A stretch of 64,000 nucleotides of DNA, from NCBI GenBank assembly GCA_033032865.1, contig JAWHQI010000040.1:12631001-12695000 (forward strand). The letters are read 5' to 3'. Position numbers and translations under genes: made by a program. Under the pieces are notes generated by a model. The model was not told the origin of the DNA, did not search any database, and worked only from the letters and a program-made list of their open reading frames with translations. The stretch comes from Dactylorhiza incarnata. Taxonomy: Eukaryota; Streptophyta; Magnoliopsida; Asparagales; Orchidaceae. Numbering within the stretch: position 1 is the first letter of the stretch; each line of letters starts with the position of its first letter. Of the stretch, positions 35,518-45,422 are shown in pieces.

Positions 35518-36510
35518 ATGGCCTCATCATCTACCAGTTCAGCACCTCTCTATACCCACTCCACCATTCCAATATTCTCAGGCGACCTCTATGATATTTG
35601 GAGTGACAAAATGGAGACCCTTCTCCGTTCCCAGGATTTATGGGATATAGTTAAAGATGGGCCAACCCCAGGAGAAAAGTCAAAAACTGGTGAACCTTCC
35701 ATCTTCACAAAAGAAGAAATGAAGAAAGATGCCTTGGCGCTGCACCTCATCCAACAAGGGATAGCCCCAACTATTTATCCCAGAATCATGGGGTCAAAAA
35801 CCGCACAAGAAGCATGGGTCAGGTTGGAGAATGAATACAAGGGCTCGAAGAAGGTAATCAAAATCAAACTATATACTCTTAGACAAAATTTTGACTCTGT
35901 TCTTATGCGTGAAGATGAAACAACCCAAGATTTCTTTGCTAAGATTATTAGCCTAGTAAATCAAATTCGAAGTCTAGGTGGAGTTATTGAAGAACAACAG
36001 ATTGTTGAGAAAATACTTAGATCATTACCAAAAACGCATAAACATATTATGTCTGCCATACTTGAAGCACATGATCTTGAAAAACTTACAGTTATAGATA
36101 TTATGGCATCACTACAAACACATGAGGACCTGCTGAACCATGATGAACCAGAATTGGAAAAAGCCTTCCAAACTAAAATGCTGTTTCAAAAAGGAAAAAA
36201 CGGAGAGAGAAAAACCTTTGAAAACTATGACACTAGATCAAAAGTTGATATCAGAAATCCCAACAAATCTGGACAAAAGCAAAGTAAAACAACCCAACAT
36301 AATGGAAAACATTGCATCATATGCAAGAAACAGAATCATGAGTCCAAAGATTGTTTCTTTAGATGCAAAAATTGTAGAATCCCAAACCACTCTGCAGACA
36401 AGTGCTGGCATAGACAAAAGGAGGATGCTAAAATCACAGAAACTGATTCAGACCAATTCTTATTCACCTGCCTGGGCAGTGTCTCTTATAAGATATTGGG
36501 CATAATGACA
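35518..36510 (+). CDS. Copia element N gag (3'-truncated)
   Basis: The ORF starts MASSSTSSAPLYTHSTIPIF 35 bases after the primer site, as expected for copia gag. The DUF4219-like start (FSGDLYDIWSDKMETLL) is followed by the UBN2 capsid-like domain (GSKTAQEAWVRLENEYKG; LRSLPKTHKHIMSAILEAHD). Two adjacent CCHC knuckles follow near 36313-36405: CIICKKQNHESKDC and CKNCRIPNHSADKC. The frame is intact to about residue 325 (CLGSVSY), then enters unrelated sequence near 36500-36510 and ends at 36588 by chance. The pol region is missing and was probably displaced by the following Ty3 or tandem-repeat material. Confidence 0.82.
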
Positions 36511-36636
36511 CCTTCGGCCCCGGGGATCCACTCGGCGAAAATAGGATTGTACATAATCCCCGCTCTTTTCGAGCGGGACTCACGCTAAAAAAAAGTCCAA
36601 CCCTGCCTATTTGGCGAGTGCCTTCCTGAGAGCCCG
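36511..36636. other. Junction sequence before the tandem array
   Basis: GC-rich, with an inverted pair CCCGCTC/GAGCGGG at 36559-36577 that could form a hairpin. It does not resemble the LTR at 40831-41873, so it is not a 3' LTR of I by this test. Confidence 0.35.
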
Positions 36637-38030
36637 GCTAGCGGAGCCACCTCGGGGGAAAACACTTAGCCTCCCCGAGAGGCCTTCCGACCCTGCCGGC
36701 TAGTGAGAGCCCGGCTAGCGGAGCCACCTCGGGGGAAAAATACTTAGCCTCCCCGAGAGGCCTTCCGACCCTGCCGGCTAGCGGAGCCACCTCGGGGGAA
36801 AAACACTTAGCCTCCCCGAGAAGCCTTCCAACCCTGCCGGGTAGCGAGAGCCTGGCCAGCGGAGACACCTCGGGGGAAAAACACTTAGCCTCCCCAAGAG
36901 GCCTTCCAACCCTGCCGGCTACCGAGAGCCTGGCTAGCGAAGCCACCTCGGGGGAAAAACACTTAGCCTCCTTGAGAGGCCTTCCGACCCTGCCGGCTAG
37001 TGAGAGCCCGGCTAGCGGTGCCACCTCGGGGGAAAACACTTAGCCTCCCTGAGAGGCCTTTCGACCTCGCCGGCTAGCGGAGCCACCTTGGGGGAAAAAC
37101 ATTTAGCCTCCCCGAGAGGCCTTACCACCCCGCCGGCTAGCGATAGCGCGTCTAGCGGAGCCACCTCGAGGGAAAAACACTTAGCCTCTCCGAGAGGCCT
37201 TCCTACCTCGTCGGCTAGCGAGAGCCCGGCTAGCGGAGCCACCTCGGGTGAAAAACACTTAGCCTCCCCAAGAGGCCTTCCCACCTCGCCGGCTAGCGAG
37301 AGCCCGGCTAGCGGAGCCACCTCGGAGGAAAAACACTTAGCCCGAGAGGCCTTCCGACCCTGCCGGCTAGCGAGAGCCCGGCTAGCGGAGCCACCTCGGG
37401 GGAAAAACGCTTTGCCTCCCCTAGAGGCCTTCCCACCTCGTCGGCTAGCAAGAGCCCGTCTAGCGGAGCCACCTTGGGGGAAAAACACTTAGCCTCCCCG
37501 AGAGGCCTTCCGACCCTGCCGGTTAGCGAGAGCCCGGCTAGCGGAGCCACCTCAGGGGAAAAACACTTAGCCTCACCGAGAGTCCTTCCCACCTTGCTGG
37601 CTAGCGAGAGCCTGACTAGCTGAGCCACCTCGAGGAATAACACATAACCTCCCCGAGAGGCCTTCCCACCTCGCCGGCTAGCGAGAGCCCGGCTAGCGAG
37701 AGCCACCTCGGGGGAAAAACACTTAGCCTACCAGAGAGGCCTTCCCAACTCACCAGTTATTGAGAGCCCGGCTAGCGAAGACACCTCGGGGGAAAAACAC
37801 TTAGCCTCCACGAGAGGCCTTCCCACCACGCCGGCTAGCGAGAGCCCGGCTATTGGAGCCACCTCGGAGGAAAAACACTTAGCCTCCCGGAGAGGCCTTC
37901 CAACCCTGCCGAATTGCGGAGCCACCTCGAGGGAAAAAACACATAGCCTCCCCGAGAGGCCTTCCCAACCCGCCGACTAGCGAGAGCCCGGCTAGCGGAG
38001 CCACCTAGGGGGAAAACCACTTTGAGAACT
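36637..38030. repeat. Tandem array 1 (unit about 78 bp, about 18 copies)
   Basis: The unit contains GAGAGCCCGGCTAGCGGAGC, CACCTCGGGGGAAAAACACT and TAGCCTCCCCGAGAGGCCTT. Some copies lack about 16 bases at the GAGAGCCCGG end, giving a unit of 62. Because 78 is divisible by 3, long spurious frames appear on both strands (for example minus-strand EVAPLAGLSLAGRVGRPLGE repeats). I do not call these genes. Copies differ by several bases. Confidence 0.9.
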
Positions 38031-39150
38031 TCCGGCCACCGAGCGTTCCTTGGCCCTGGAAGCTTGATGGGAGCCTTGCAGCGGGCCAGCATCGAGGCTA
38101 ACCTGCGCCAAATTTGCTTGTTACCTTGACAGCCTCTCCGCGAGATCAACCTGACCCGCCGGCTAGTGAGAGCCCGGCTGCGGAATCAACCGGGGCACTC
38201 CAGCACAAAAAACTTGTCACCTTGCCAGAATCTCAGCGAGATCAACATGACCCACCGGCTTGTGAGAGCCCGGCAGCGGAATCATCCAGGGCACTCCAGC
38301 ACAAAAAACTTGTCACCTTTCCAGCCTCTTCGCGAGATCAACCTGACCCACCGGCTAGTGAGAGCCCGACAGTGGAATCATCTGGTGCACTCCAGCATGA
38401 AAAACGTGTTACCTTGCCAGCCTCTCTGCAAGATCAACCTGACCCACCAGATAGTGAGAGCCCGGTAGCGGAATCATCTGGGGCACTCCAACATGAAAAA
38501 CTTGTTACCTTGCCAGCCTCTTCGCGAGATCAACCTGACCCACCGGCTAGTGAGAGAGTGGCAGCGGAATCATCCGGGGCACTCCAGCATGAAAACTTGT
38601 TACCTTGCCAGCCTCTCTACGAGATCAACCAGACCCACAGGCTAGTGAGAGCCCGGCAGCGAAATCATCCGGGGCACTCCAGCATGAAAAATGTGTTACC
38701 TTGTCAGCCTCTCTGCGAGATCAACCTGACCCACTGGCTAGTGAGAGCCCGATAGCAGAATCATCCGGGGCACTCCAGCATGAAAAATGTGTTACCTTGC
38801 CAGCCTCTCCGCGAGATCAACCTAACCCACCAACTAGTGAGAGCTCAGCAGCGGAATCATCCGGGGCACTCCAGCATGAAAAACTTGTTACCTTGCCAGC
38901 CTCTCTGTGAGATCAACCTGACCCACCGGCTAGTGAGAGCCTGGCAGCGGAATCATCAATGGCACTCGAACATGAAAAACTTATTACCTAGCCAGCCGCT
39001 CCGTGAGATCAACCTGACCAACCGGCTAGTAAGAGATTGGCTGCGAAATCATCCGGGGCACTCCATCATGAAAAACTCCAGCCACCGAGCGGTCCCCGAC
39101 CCTGCTAGCTTGGTGGGAGCCTAGTCAGCGGGCCAGCATCGAGGCTATGT
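38031..39150. repeat. Tandem array 2 (unit about 96 bp, about 10 copies) with flanking repeat
   Basis: The unit contains CGGAATCATCCGGGGCACTC, CAGCATGAAAAACTTG and CTTGCCAGCCTCTCCGCGAG. It shares CCGGCTAGYGAGAGCCCGGC with array 1. A different segment of about 75 bp (CACCGAGCG, then GCGGGCCAGCATCGAGGCTA) flanks the array on both sides (38035-38105 and 39072-39148). Plus-strand frames at 38114-39124 are by-products of the 96-base period. Confidence 0.88.
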
Positions 39151-39249
39151 ACCTTGAAAACTTTTCATCTCATTAGTTATCACATTATACGCAAGAAAAA
39201 ACTAAGTATGAAAGTAAACCATCGTACTACATGGGCTTAAAGAAAAAGA

Positions 39250-40772
39250 ACTAAGTATGGAGACCCAAACTTGGTTTCCTACTCCCATGCATGGTCTTCC
39301 TCGATCCCCTCCGGTTGCTGTTATTGCTGCATCGGACCCCTTGCCTCCCTCATTTCCAAAAACTCGGGGCAGGCGGACGTCGCGTGATCTTCCTCCTTGT
39401 AGAATTCACAGTAGGGTAACACCACCCAATCCCCTCCTCTTCCTCTTCTTTTTTTCATGGCTCTCCTCCTTTTCCCCCAGCCAATCACCATGGTCTGCTG
39501 AGGTGGTGGAGGGGGTGCCTTCGGTCCCTGCCTCCACCCTGGAGGGTCGGACCTCTCCCCCTAGAAGTTATCCTTTCCTTGGTCAAACTTCCTTTCTAGA
39601 TCTTCCACATTCCCTCCGTGGCGCCTTGCCTCTGGCTCACTTAGCTTGGCCAACCTTGTTGCAAACTCCGGGTTGGCCTCCTCACTCTCAATTTCTTTTT
39701 CCGCCCTTTCCATCAATTCCTCGAAGGATAAGGGGTCTTCTGCTTCAGGCTCATTTTGAAGAACACCTCCCGCAGCCCTACTATGAAGGTGAGCTGGAGG
39801 GTGAACCCGGGCACCTCCTAAACTTGGAGGACCTCTTCCTGGAACCTATCCACAGAACGAGCCAACGACTCCCTTGTCTCTTGCTTGATCTTGAAGTGTG
39901 CCTTGGCATCTTTCTTCCTCTTATTCTACGTCGAGAAGCGCAATAGGAATCCCCAACGCAGATCCTCGAAGGCATAGATAGACCCCATGGGGAGCTGGTG
40001 GAACCAATCCCCTGTTTTCTCCTTCAGAGTGGTGGCAAAGAGCCGGCACTGGAAGGCATCTGACATAGGCCTGACAGAGACTATGTCCTCAAACCACTAC
40101 AGGTGCAAGACTGGGTCATCCTTGCCGAAGTAGTAAGACATCTTCGGCCCTCTGGACCCCTCTGGAACCAGGGATGAGAGGATCATCAAACCTAAGGGAC
40201 TTCCCTCCCCGGCTTGGTGGGTGGTTCTCTCTCGCGGAGTCAGCTCGCTGACCTCTGCACTTGTCAGACTACCGAACAGCTGTGTCCCGGGGAGGTCTTG
40301 CCAAAGCGCCTATGCTCGGCCCCTTTTGGGAGTGGGAGCAGACCGCCTCCCCACTCACCCCCTTAGGGATGGGAGAGTGGGGGAAATCTGCCTCCCCACT
40401 CACCCCCTTGGGGCTGGGTGAGTGGGGGAAAGTTGTCTCCCCACTCGCCCCCTTGGGGCTGGGCGAGTGGGGGAAAGCTTCCTCCCCACTCCCCCCCCCT
40501 CTTTGGAGGTCGGGCGAGTGGGAGCCGAATGCCTCCCCACTTGCCCCCACCAGCACCTCCTTCGTGGATCGCTGGCCAGGAGTGCTCTCGCCCATCCGCT
40601 GGGTCGGGACATCCGGACCGCCTCCTTTCTCGCCTTCGCCTCTCACGGCAAAAGCTAGTTGTAAGGTCTGCAGGACCTCCCGCTTGAAGTCTTCAAACAT
40701 TTCCATTGTCACCATTACCACCGGCGACTCTGAGTGGCACGAGCTGGACCTTTCTCCTCCGCCTCCGGCCAT
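39250..40772 (-). pseudogene. Ty3 (Tat-like) element I gag, degenerate
   Basis: The minus-strand frame from 40772 opens with 167 codons: an acidic/Ser N-terminus, MEMFEDFKREVLQTLQLAFA, and four to five repeats of the FPHSPSPKGASGEA type. After frame breaks (near 40265 and a stop near 40098), the retrotransposon gag domain is readable: FGKDDPVLHL, DAFQCRLFATTLKEKTGDWF, HQLPMGSIYAFEDL, then AHFKIKQETRESLARSVDRF. Stops and shifts are frequent downstream to 39250. No pol sequence was found between gag and the tandem arrays. The plus-strand 229-codon frame at 39257 is taken as a shadow. Confidence 0.7.
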
Positions 40773-40808
40773 AGAGCTCAGCTTGAGATTTTCTTGTGGT
40801 GGTCACTC

Positions 40809-40826
40809 TCCACGCTCACCGCACCA
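40809..40826 (-). other. Primer-binding site of I (tRNA-Phe type)
   Basis: The plus strand TCCACGCTCACCGCACCA equals the 3' end of plant tRNA-Phe as I recall it, so the minus strand is its complement. It lies four bases from the LTR start at 40831, the expected spacing. Confidence 0.75.
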
Positions 40827-40830
40827 TAAA

Positions 40831-41873
40831 TGTTAAAACCAGGACTTGAGAACAAGACTTGGTATCTGTGGAGTTCGGGGTCCCCAAAAGAGGGGATGAC
40901 CTCACACCTACATCTCTTAACGGAGAGCACTAAGTCGAAGACTTAGGAAATGAGGAACAGGACCAAGGGCTCAGCGAGGAGGTCCCACCACACACCCAGA
41001 AGATCTTAGAGTGCTTCCCCTCCCAAGCCAATGCTGAGCTTAGGGCACCTTTGGAGGCACTCTTCATCCACTTGAAGAAACTTGGGGAGAGAGAAGCCCA
41101 AAAGGAAGCCCCTCCAAATGGTGCCCCCTTTGGTCCAATTTATAGTTTTTTGGACTTGGTCTGCTAATAGCCACATTCTGGACTACGATATTACGAAAGT
41201 GCCCCCAAGTTTGGCCTGCCAACAGCCAAATCCCGCCATTCTGAAGCGCTAAATGCAGACTGCCCCATGGGGCCAGGTGAGCAGGGGGGCGGCCTCCTCC
41301 CTTGCTCGCCCCCTTATTAAGGCGGGGCAAGCCCGGGAGGCAAACAACCTCCGACTCGCCCCCTCTGCTGGGGCGGGGCGAGCCCGGGATGCCGCCCTCC
41401 TCTAGCTCGCCCCCTACTGAGGCGGGACGAGCCCGGGAGGCCGCCTGCCTCTCCGGCTCGCCCCCTCTCCTAGGGCGGGGTGATCCCGGAAGGCCGCCTA
41501 CTGCCGGCTCGCCCCCTCTGCTGGGGTGGGGCGAGCCCGGGATGCCGCCTGCCTCCGGCTCACCCCCTGCTGTGGCGGGGCGAGCCCGGGAGGCCGCCCG
41601 CCTCCGTCCCCTCCCCTGGCCTCCGGCTCGCCCCCTCTGCTGGTGCTGGGTGAGCTCGGACGGCCGCCTGCCTCCTGCTTTCCCCCTGCTGGGGCGGGGC
41701 GAGCCTGGGAGGCCGCCCGCCTCTAGCTCGCCCCCTCTGCTGGGGTAAGGCGAGCCCGGGTGGCCGCTTGCCTCCGGCTCGCCCGCTCTGCTGGGGCGGG
41801 GCGAGCATGGGGGGCTTCCTCCCCTCTACTCTCTGGCTCGCCCCCTGCCCTCCTTGGGATGGGCGAGCAGGAG
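40831..41873 (-). repeat. 5' LTR of I (possibly truncated by L)
   Basis: It starts TGTTAAAACC beside the primer site and continues at least to 41873, where element L begins. It includes a TATA box and an array of about 50-bp hairpin units. No second copy lies in the window, so the true far end cannot be fixed. Confidence 0.65.
41138..41870 (-). promoter_or_regulatory. I LTR: TATA box and hairpin-unit array
   Basis: The minus strand reads CTATAAATTGG at about 41138-41147. Upstream in transcription direction (41280-41870) are about eleven units of about 50 bp, each with GGCTCGCCCC facing GGGGCGAGCC over a short loop. The frames on both strands here are repeat by-products. Confidence 0.6.
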
Positions 41874-42138
41874 TGTAGGGAATTTTCCCTCAAATTCCCA
41901 TAATTTGAAGAGGGGTCACTATGCAATGCTAAGTACAAAATGTATTTGATAAAGTCATGTTTTTGTAAGATATACAGGATTAGGTGACTCAAAGAGAAAG
42001 GGCCAATCATGACCTATGATCAGGAGAAATCAACTCCTAAGAGATGGAGAGTTGTCTCAGCTGAACCGCTGAGACGAAGGGTCAGATCCGCTGAGACGAG
42101 GAACCTTTTCAGCGGAACCGCTGAAAAGGAGTAGCTGT

Positions 42139-43648
42139 TGATGAGCGTCGGCAAGTGCACCGGTCGCTGTCAAGTAATAATTGTGGAGAATAAATTCCCC
42201 GGATGTCGGTCTCTTGAGGAATGCAGGATGGGTGAACGAATCGCGCAGTGATTATTGTTACACAAGCGTTTCACAAACACAAAGAGGGGTTTTTGGTTGG
42301 TTTTCCTAATTTTAACAACAACAACAGAGATGCGGGTCGAGAACACCGCTTCGCAAAGTGAGGTGGATGCAACGGCTGCGATGCCGTGCTTCGTGGGGCG
42401 GATGAAGTGAACTCAAGTGCGAAAGGGTGAGGGTAGCAAACACCTCTTCACAACCGTCGTTAGCTCTTGCTAACACGGAGCAAACACCTTGCGTGCGTGT
42501 GCGAGTGAGTGAGTGAGAACGGAATGAATCATGAGCAAACCATGGAGAAAAACAAAGAAATATTCATTTTCATCAAAGTAAACATCACAATATTCATCTA
42601 GTACATGGTTCAAAGAGTGCAATGAAGGGAAAGAAGAAAGAAATAACCGGCGGTGAAGATTAGCGGCCGTTCACGGCCGGAATGGTAGGTTGTCGGGCTA
42701 CCTCCGGACTCGGACGGACAATGCTTCCGGCGTAGAGAGCTGTCACAATCTCCCTACGTGCTCCGTCGTCTTCGACTCAAGGTCTCTTATTCTTCTCACC
42801 GGGCGGAAAGCGAAAATGGTTGCTTGGAGGCTTGCGGACGATGGAGAACACTCACGGACGATGGAGGAAGGCTTGGAATGGATGGAGGAGGCTTCCCCTT
42901 GCGTGGAAGATGAAGTAGGGGCGTTCCAGGGCGGTGGTCGGCGGCGTACGGAACAGGAACCTCGCTCCCGGAATGATCGATCCGCCCTAAAATCGCAACA
43001 GGCGTTTAAATAGGCGCTGGATTGAATACTGCGCACGATCATTGGCGCACGACCAGTGGTCGTGCGCACTGGAATTCTGCGATCGTGCGCACTGCCTGGA
43101 CAGAACCTGCAAGAGACAAAATTATAAAATACAATGTTCGCACGACCAGGGGCGCACGACCGGTGGTCGTGCGCACTGGAGTTGATGGTCGTGCGCACTA
43201 CAGCAAACAGAACTCAGAAATTTAATGGTCAATGCGCACGAGCAGTGGCGCACGACCGATGGTCGTGCGCACTGGAGTCGATGGTCGTGCGCACTGCACC
43301 AGACAGAACTCGTGAAAAAGGGTTAAGTGCGCACGCTTAGTGGCGCACGACCGGTGGTCGTGCGCACTAGAACAAGTGATCGTGCGCAGTGTTCCTGTGC
43401 AGAATTGCACCGGAAACACTTGCACGCCTCCTATTCCAGCACAAACACAGATCTAGCCACTGAAAGTGGTACTTAACAACATATGAATACTACTAAAGAT
43501 AATACACACGAAAACACACCAAAGTGGGCCTAAATGTGCACCTAGCATGGGTTATCAAATATAGACTATAATAAGGCTAAAGTGCGTGATATTGACAAAA
43601 TAACGGCCCGGATGAGTCCATAAATGTATATATGATCAGGACTCATCA
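42139..43648 (-). repeat. 3' LTR of D
   Basis: 1510 bases, nearly identical to 50389-51898. Frames inside (42690-43425) are LTR shadows and recur in the other copy. Confidence 0.95.
43003..43400 (-). promoter_or_regulatory. D LTR: TATA box and GTGCGCAC palindrome cluster
   Basis: The minus strand reads CCTATTTAAACGCC at about 43003-43013. Upstream in transcription direction (43028-43400) are four large dyads with 10-base arms GCGCACGACC and GGTCGTGCGC and 3-base loops, plus partial copies. The other LTR has the same set at 51253-51650. These clusters keep frames open by chance. Confidence 0.62.
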
Positions 43649-45422
43649 CACCCCCAGACTTAACTGTTTGCGCGTCCCGAGCAAACGAATCCGGCGGAAT
43701 GTGAAAACGAATAATTAACATAGAGAATTACACAAAGGAGTACGGTGCGAAGTAACATACGCATGCGAGTAGAAATTCTAGTAGAAAGAGATTCTAACTA
43801 TGCTAACTAATTTACGTAAGTATTAAAGCGTAAGTAGAGATTTAATTATACTCAGTTGGTGAATTATGACGAATTTGGCGACCATGCCCGGTATGAAAGC
43901 GACGAGACACTGAGGCGGGTGTTGCACAAGATCGGGGCTTAGGAATAACTCCGCTGAAATCCATCAACGTCGTGAACCATACGCTTGCCCGGTCACACTC
44001 TCACCACGGCGCTAGCAAACTCACAAATCAAATCAGTAGGACTTATAGGATTAAAACGGGGCTTAGGTTACGGTATGATATTCAAAGTTAAACACGATGG
44101 CTGCGCAACCCAAGTGAGCTATCGGAACGCTGCACCCCACAAAACCACAAACTACGCTCGTGTGACACACCCCCAGACTTATCATGAAAACCAGGTGTGC
44201 GCACGGCCTACTTCACAAATTCCAACAGATTTTCTGTTTTTAGCTCGGGAGGATTTTTTTTCAAACTACTTTTTTTTTTCTTTTACATATTTTTCTTCTT
44301 TTATGAATCCTCCGGTTGGTTCAAAGTCAGCGGATAGACAATATTTTCCCTTCATAACAAAATGATTCCACACGACACGCACATTGAGACTTATGAGCGC
44401 AGTTAAAAACAATTTGGTTGCGGGTGTAGGATAGGCTTCAGGCTTTGGTGGATGAAGAGGAGCTGAACAAAGGATTGGTAGGCACAAATTTGGCTCGCAA
44501 AGGTGAATGAAATGGACATGGAACAACAAAGCTCAAACTAGCCAAATGGTGGCCTACGTCATTTTTAACTCGACGAGTCGCTCTCACCAATGCTTCGAGA
44601 GTCGCTTGGGGCAAGTTCTTAGCCCACGAGAAAGATAAACCTTCCTCCCGACTCGAGCAACACACGACTAGCAATCGTGCACACACAATACCTGTTTATC
44701 GTCAATTTCATACAAATTCAGCATTTGAGTATACTAAATCTAAATTTACGCAGAAATACTAAATATAAATTAGATGCATAAAGAAAATCTAGGTCTACTC
44801 AAATTCTACCATAACATGCGACGTGACTAGTACACTACATGAGTCGACATCGTGCTCCAAATAATAATTCCTATGTTAACAAACTATTTCACATTCCAAC
44901 CAAACTAATTTTAAACGGAACAACAAAAAGAAAAGCACGCACTCAAGTGGGTGAAGTGGTGTGTAAGGAATGCAACAATGATAATGATAATGAAAAATAA
45001 AAAGCAACCTTCTAGTATGCAATGCAGCTCGTGCACAGTGGATAATAACAACCGCTCCCCCAGACTTAAGCTAAACACGATATCTAGAAATTTGAAGCTG
45101 AAAGAGGGGAGGAAGTGTTACCCAATGCTCAGAAATGAGCATACCAGACGATTGGCGTTTACGATCAAGAATAGTCCGCAGCATCCGCCATCGAACACGA
45201 AACCTGCAAGCACAAACTCAAGGCAACAAAAGCAAATATAAAAGCTGAACTAAAAAAAGAAATACGAAAACGGAAATCTGGGTTGTCTCCCAGTAGCGCT
45301 TTCATTTAACGTCCTTAAGCTGGACCAAATACCTGTATTAACAGTGTTTATAAAGAGTGCAGGAATTAAAAAGAAATACTCAAAAATAGAGTTTTGCAAC
45401 AATAAGAAACAAGAAGGGAAAA
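43649..45422 (-). other. D 3' untranslated region with polypurine tract
   Basis: Next to the LTR the minus strand ends GTCTGGGGGTG, the likely polypurine tract. The 1.8-kb region has no credible ORF and shares several blocks with C (10551-12060), including the CCCAGACTTAACTG start. Confidence 0.75.

Noticed and set aside
36637..39060. Possible CRISPR-like array because of regular repeats
   Set aside because: Units are contiguous without unique spacers and the DNA is plant nuclear; ordinary tandem repeats.
39257..39946. Plus-strand ORF of 229 codons
   Set aside because: The minus strand of this stretch carries recognisable Ty3 gag residues, so the plus frame is a shadow.
40261..40836. Plus-strand ORF of 191 codons and overlapping shorter frames
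   Set aside because: Antisense to the gag N-terminal repeat of I; composition is driven by the repeat.
42690..43425. Several ORFs of 67-151 codons, repeated at 50940-51675
   Set aside because: They lie wholly within D's two LTRs, on both strands, and are kept open by GTGCGCAC repeats; no protein-family signal.
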